A DNA stretch of 5,756 nt from JAAYJR01 sp964545315 (GTDB lineage: Bacteria > Bacteroidota > Bacteroidia > Bacteroidales > Prolixibacteraceae). Below, in pieces: positions 5,735 through 5,756 of the stretch. Position numbers and translations under genes: made by a program. The stretch spans positions 1 to 5,756 of the forward strand of contig CAZJGI010000165.1 in assembly GCA_964545315.1 (NCBI GenBank), given 5' to 3'. Under the pieces are notes generated by a model. The model was not told the origin of the DNA. It did no database searches and worked only from the letters and a program-made list of their open reading frames with translations. How positions within the stretch are numbered: position 1 is the stretch's first letter; every line of letters starts with the position of its first letter.

Positions 5735-5756
5735 CGAAATCCATTAATAAAATTTA

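Overview
The window looks like chromosomal DNA from a member of the Bacteroidota. It is AT-rich, its start codons lack clear Shine-Dalgarno sequences, and several genes are preceded by matches to the Bacteroidota sigma -7 box TAnnTTTG. The gene content fits as well: a PepSY-type membrane protein, AAA/DUF4143 ATPases and a LytS/LytTR two-component pair. The genus cannot be told from the sequence.

Layout, left to right. (1) Bases 1-97, minus strand, hold the first 32 codons of a probable PepSY-type membrane protein that runs off the left edge. (2) Bases 159-1349, minus strand, encode an AAA ATPase with a DUF4143-type C-terminus. (3) Bases 1350-1728 are a divergent intergenic region. It contains the promoter and a cluster of dyads for the left ATPase, a possible small or decayed ORF on the minus strand, and a 33-bp-period direct repeat running into the promoter of the next gene. 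(4) Bases 1729-2946, plus strand, encode a second AAA/DUF4143 ATPase of a different subfamily. (5) Bases 3029-3461, plus strand, hold a RelBE-like toxin-antitoxin pair with its own promoter; antitoxin and toxin overlap by 11 bp. (6) Bases 3462-3655 are a convergent spacer with short palindromes but no gene. (7) Bases 3656-5569, minus strand, hold a two-gene operon: a LytS/YehU-type membrane histidine kinase followed 3 bp later by its LytTR response regulator. (8) Bases 5570-5756 hold the kinase promoter and a compact set of overlapping inverted repeats at the right edge.

How the genes work together. The kinase and regulator form a complete sensing and transcription unit whose signal is unknown. 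The antitoxin and toxin form a self-contained module. The two ATPases are divergent neighbours with the same domain order but little sequence similarity; proteins of this type are often multi-copy and accessory in Bacteroidota. The segment 159-3461 therefore reads as accessory DNA between a left-hand membrane-protein gene and a right-hand signalling operon. No phage, transposase, CRISPR or RNA gene is visible. Nothing here is clearly a new system. The least explained parts are the repeats and dyads in the divergent intergenic region and the inverted repeats at the right edge.
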